64,000 bases of DNA from an uncultured Planktomarina sp. (GTDB taxonomy: Bacteria; Pseudomonadota; Alphaproteobacteria; Rhodobacterales; Rhodobacteraceae): positions 930,001 to 994,000 of the forward strand of contig CAJIZA010000001.1 of NCBI GenBank assembly GCA_905181815.1, in the 5' to 3' direction. Positions 63,206-64,000 of this stretch are shown piece by piece. The notes under the pieces were generated by a model, which saw only the letters and a list, made by a program, of their open reading frames with translations, was not told where the DNA came from and searched no databases. Position 1 is the stretch's first letter. Each line of letters opens with the position of its first letter. A program made the translations under genes and the position numbers.

Positions 63206-64000
63206 ATGCGACTCATCTTATCCTTTGCGGCGCTTTTCTTGTCCGTCATCCTCTTGCAGCTGTCCTCCGGTGGGGTTGGCCCCTTGGACGCCCTAACAGG
63301 GCTTGAACAGGGCTTTACCAAAGGGCAAATCGGCATCTTGGGCTCTTCGCATTTCCTTGGGTTTTTCATCGGCTGCTGGTGGGCCCCCCGGGTAATGGGC
63401 AGCGTGGGGCATTCACGCGCTTTTGCGGTCTTCACCGCTATGGGCGCCATTGGCATGCTGGGCCATACCTTGCTCACAGACCCCACAGCCTGGGCCGTGA
63501 TGCGCGTCGCCTCAGGGCTTTGTGTGGCGGGCTGCTATACGGTAGTTGAGGCCTGGCTGCAGGCGAAAGCCAGCAATGCCAATCGCGGACGCACCATGGC
63601 GGTTTATCGCGTGGTAGATATCTCTGCCTCGCTTGGAGCGCAGATGATGATTGGCGCTTTGGCCTCTATTGAGACCTATCTGGCCTATAACCTCCTGACA
63701 CTCTTTTGCTGTGCCTCCCTTTTGCCGCTTGCCCTGACCAAAGCCAGCCCACCCATTACAAAAGCAGCCCCACGCCTGCGGCCTCTTTTGGCGCTTAGCC
63801 GCTCCCCCCTTGCCGTCTTTGCGGTTATGGTCAGCGGCCTGACTTCTGCAGCCTATCGAATGATTGGACCCATCTATGGCACAGAGCTCAATTTGAACGC
63901 CTCGCAAATTGGCCTGTTTCTTGCCAGTTACGTTTTGGGAGGGGCAATTTCGCAATATCCGGCGGGCTGGCTGGCTGACAAATTTGATCGCCGTTGGGTG
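63206..64000 (+). CDS. MFS transporter (YcaD-like), C-terminus cut off by window edge
   Basis: Major facilitator protein with at least seven helices visible, including LILSFAALFLSVILLQLSSG, FLGFFIGCWWAPRVMGSVGH (the loop motif between helices 2 and 3), and MRVASGLCVAGCYTVVEAWL, the family feature of helix 4. The frame is open to the right edge, with about 265 codons visible of perhaps 400. ATG 63206 places the first helix at the N-terminus; an in-frame ATG at 63149 is an equally possible start, and neither has a clear ribosome-binding site. The substrate is unknown. Confidence 0.85.
   Translation, partial: MRLILSFAALFLSVILLQLSSGGVGPLDALTGLEQGFTKGQIGILGSSHFLGFFIGCWWAPRVMGSVGHSRAFAVFTAMGAIGMLGHTLLTDPTAWAVMRVASGLCVAGCYTVVEAWLQAKASNANRGRTMAVYRVVDISASLGAQMMIGALASIETYLAYNLLTLFCCASLLPLALTKASPPITKAAPRLRPLLALSRSPLAVFAVMVSGLTSAAYRMIGPIYGTELNLNASQIGLFLASYVLGGAISQYPAGWLADKFDRRWV

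Noticed and set aside
1-64000. CRISPR array, intact insertion sequence or prophage
   Set aside because: No regularly spaced repeats, transposase frame or phage structural gene was seen in reading the window. Only the tRNA-Glu scar hints at past integration.

Overview
The window is chromosomal DNA from a marine alphaproteobacterium, most probably a Rhodobacteraceae (Roseobacter group) member. This is inferred from gene content and order (glnD-murJ, rsmI-yraN-gshB, nrdR-ribD-ribE-ribB-ribH-nusB, hom-glpX-recJ, soxBDAG), the many 4-bp ATGA or GTGA start/stop overlaps, and an SOS box of the alphaproteobacterial type (GAAC-N7-GAAC). The moderate base composition and the load of decaying genes suggest a lineage with ongoing genome reduction, such as a pelagic roseobacter. 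The species cannot be fixed from the sequence alone.

Layout. 1-8.7 kb: cell-envelope and nitrogen-signalling genes (murJ, glnD, an LpoA-like lipoprotein), rsmI, a frameshifted yraN, gshB and an alpha/beta hydrolase. 8.3-13.8 kb: the riboflavin operon with nusB and nrdR. It is interrupted on the opposite strand by a collapsed kpsS/kpsC capsule-export pseudogene. 14-18 kb: rpoD and dnaG. 18-23 kb: the heterotetrameric sarcosine oxidase operon soxBDAG, running into dnaG. 23.2-26.2 kb: phospholipid genes psd, a short dgkA and pssA, beside the wrecks of a PAP2 phosphatase and an EptA-like phosphoethanolamine transferase. 26.3-27.8 kb: a glutamate dehydrogenase with a one-base frameshift near its end.

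28-37 kb: a beta-hydroxyacid dehydrogenase, a cytosolic reductive-dehalogenase-like iron-sulfur/corrinoid protein, pirin, a TetR regulator, a small lipoprotein, and hom-glpX-recJ. tRNA-Glu follows, with a degenerate second tRNA-Glu copy 0.45 kb further on. 37.5-41.8 kb: a sulfonate catabolism operon (hpsN-hpsO-hpsP-comD-comE) with a tandem LacI-type operator at its head and a strong terminator at its tail. 41.8-50 kb: LacI and IclR regulators, a GMC oxidoreductase, a TerC-family protein and a TRAP transporter (dctP plus fused dctQM). 50-57 kb: a non-pyrrolysine MttB-family methyltransferase, a HAD phosphatase, small conserved proteins, a Nudix hydrolase, a DMT exporter, a fatty acid desaturase and a divergent XRE regulator. 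57-61 kb: carnitine catabolism to glycine betaine (dehydrogenase-thioesterase fusion, BKACE cleavage enzyme, GlxA/CdhR-type regulator). 61-64 kb: an aldo/keto reductase, an SOS-boxed ImuA-like gene and the start of an MFS transporter.

The accessory genes share a theme, the use of algal osmolytes and sulfonates. DHPS would be oxidised to sulfolactate and sulfopyruvate decarboxylated to sulfoacetaldehyde. Carnitine would be converted to glycine betaine, and sarcosine to glycine. The MttB-like enzyme and the TRAP transporter plausibly fit this theme, but their substrates are not shown by sequence. I saw no CRISPR array, no intact insertion sequence and no clearly undescribed multi-gene system. 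The most notable items are the dehalogenase-like gene, the palindromic regulatory sites, the SOS-boxed orphan ImuA-like gene and the pattern of gene decay in surface-glycan and lipid A functions.
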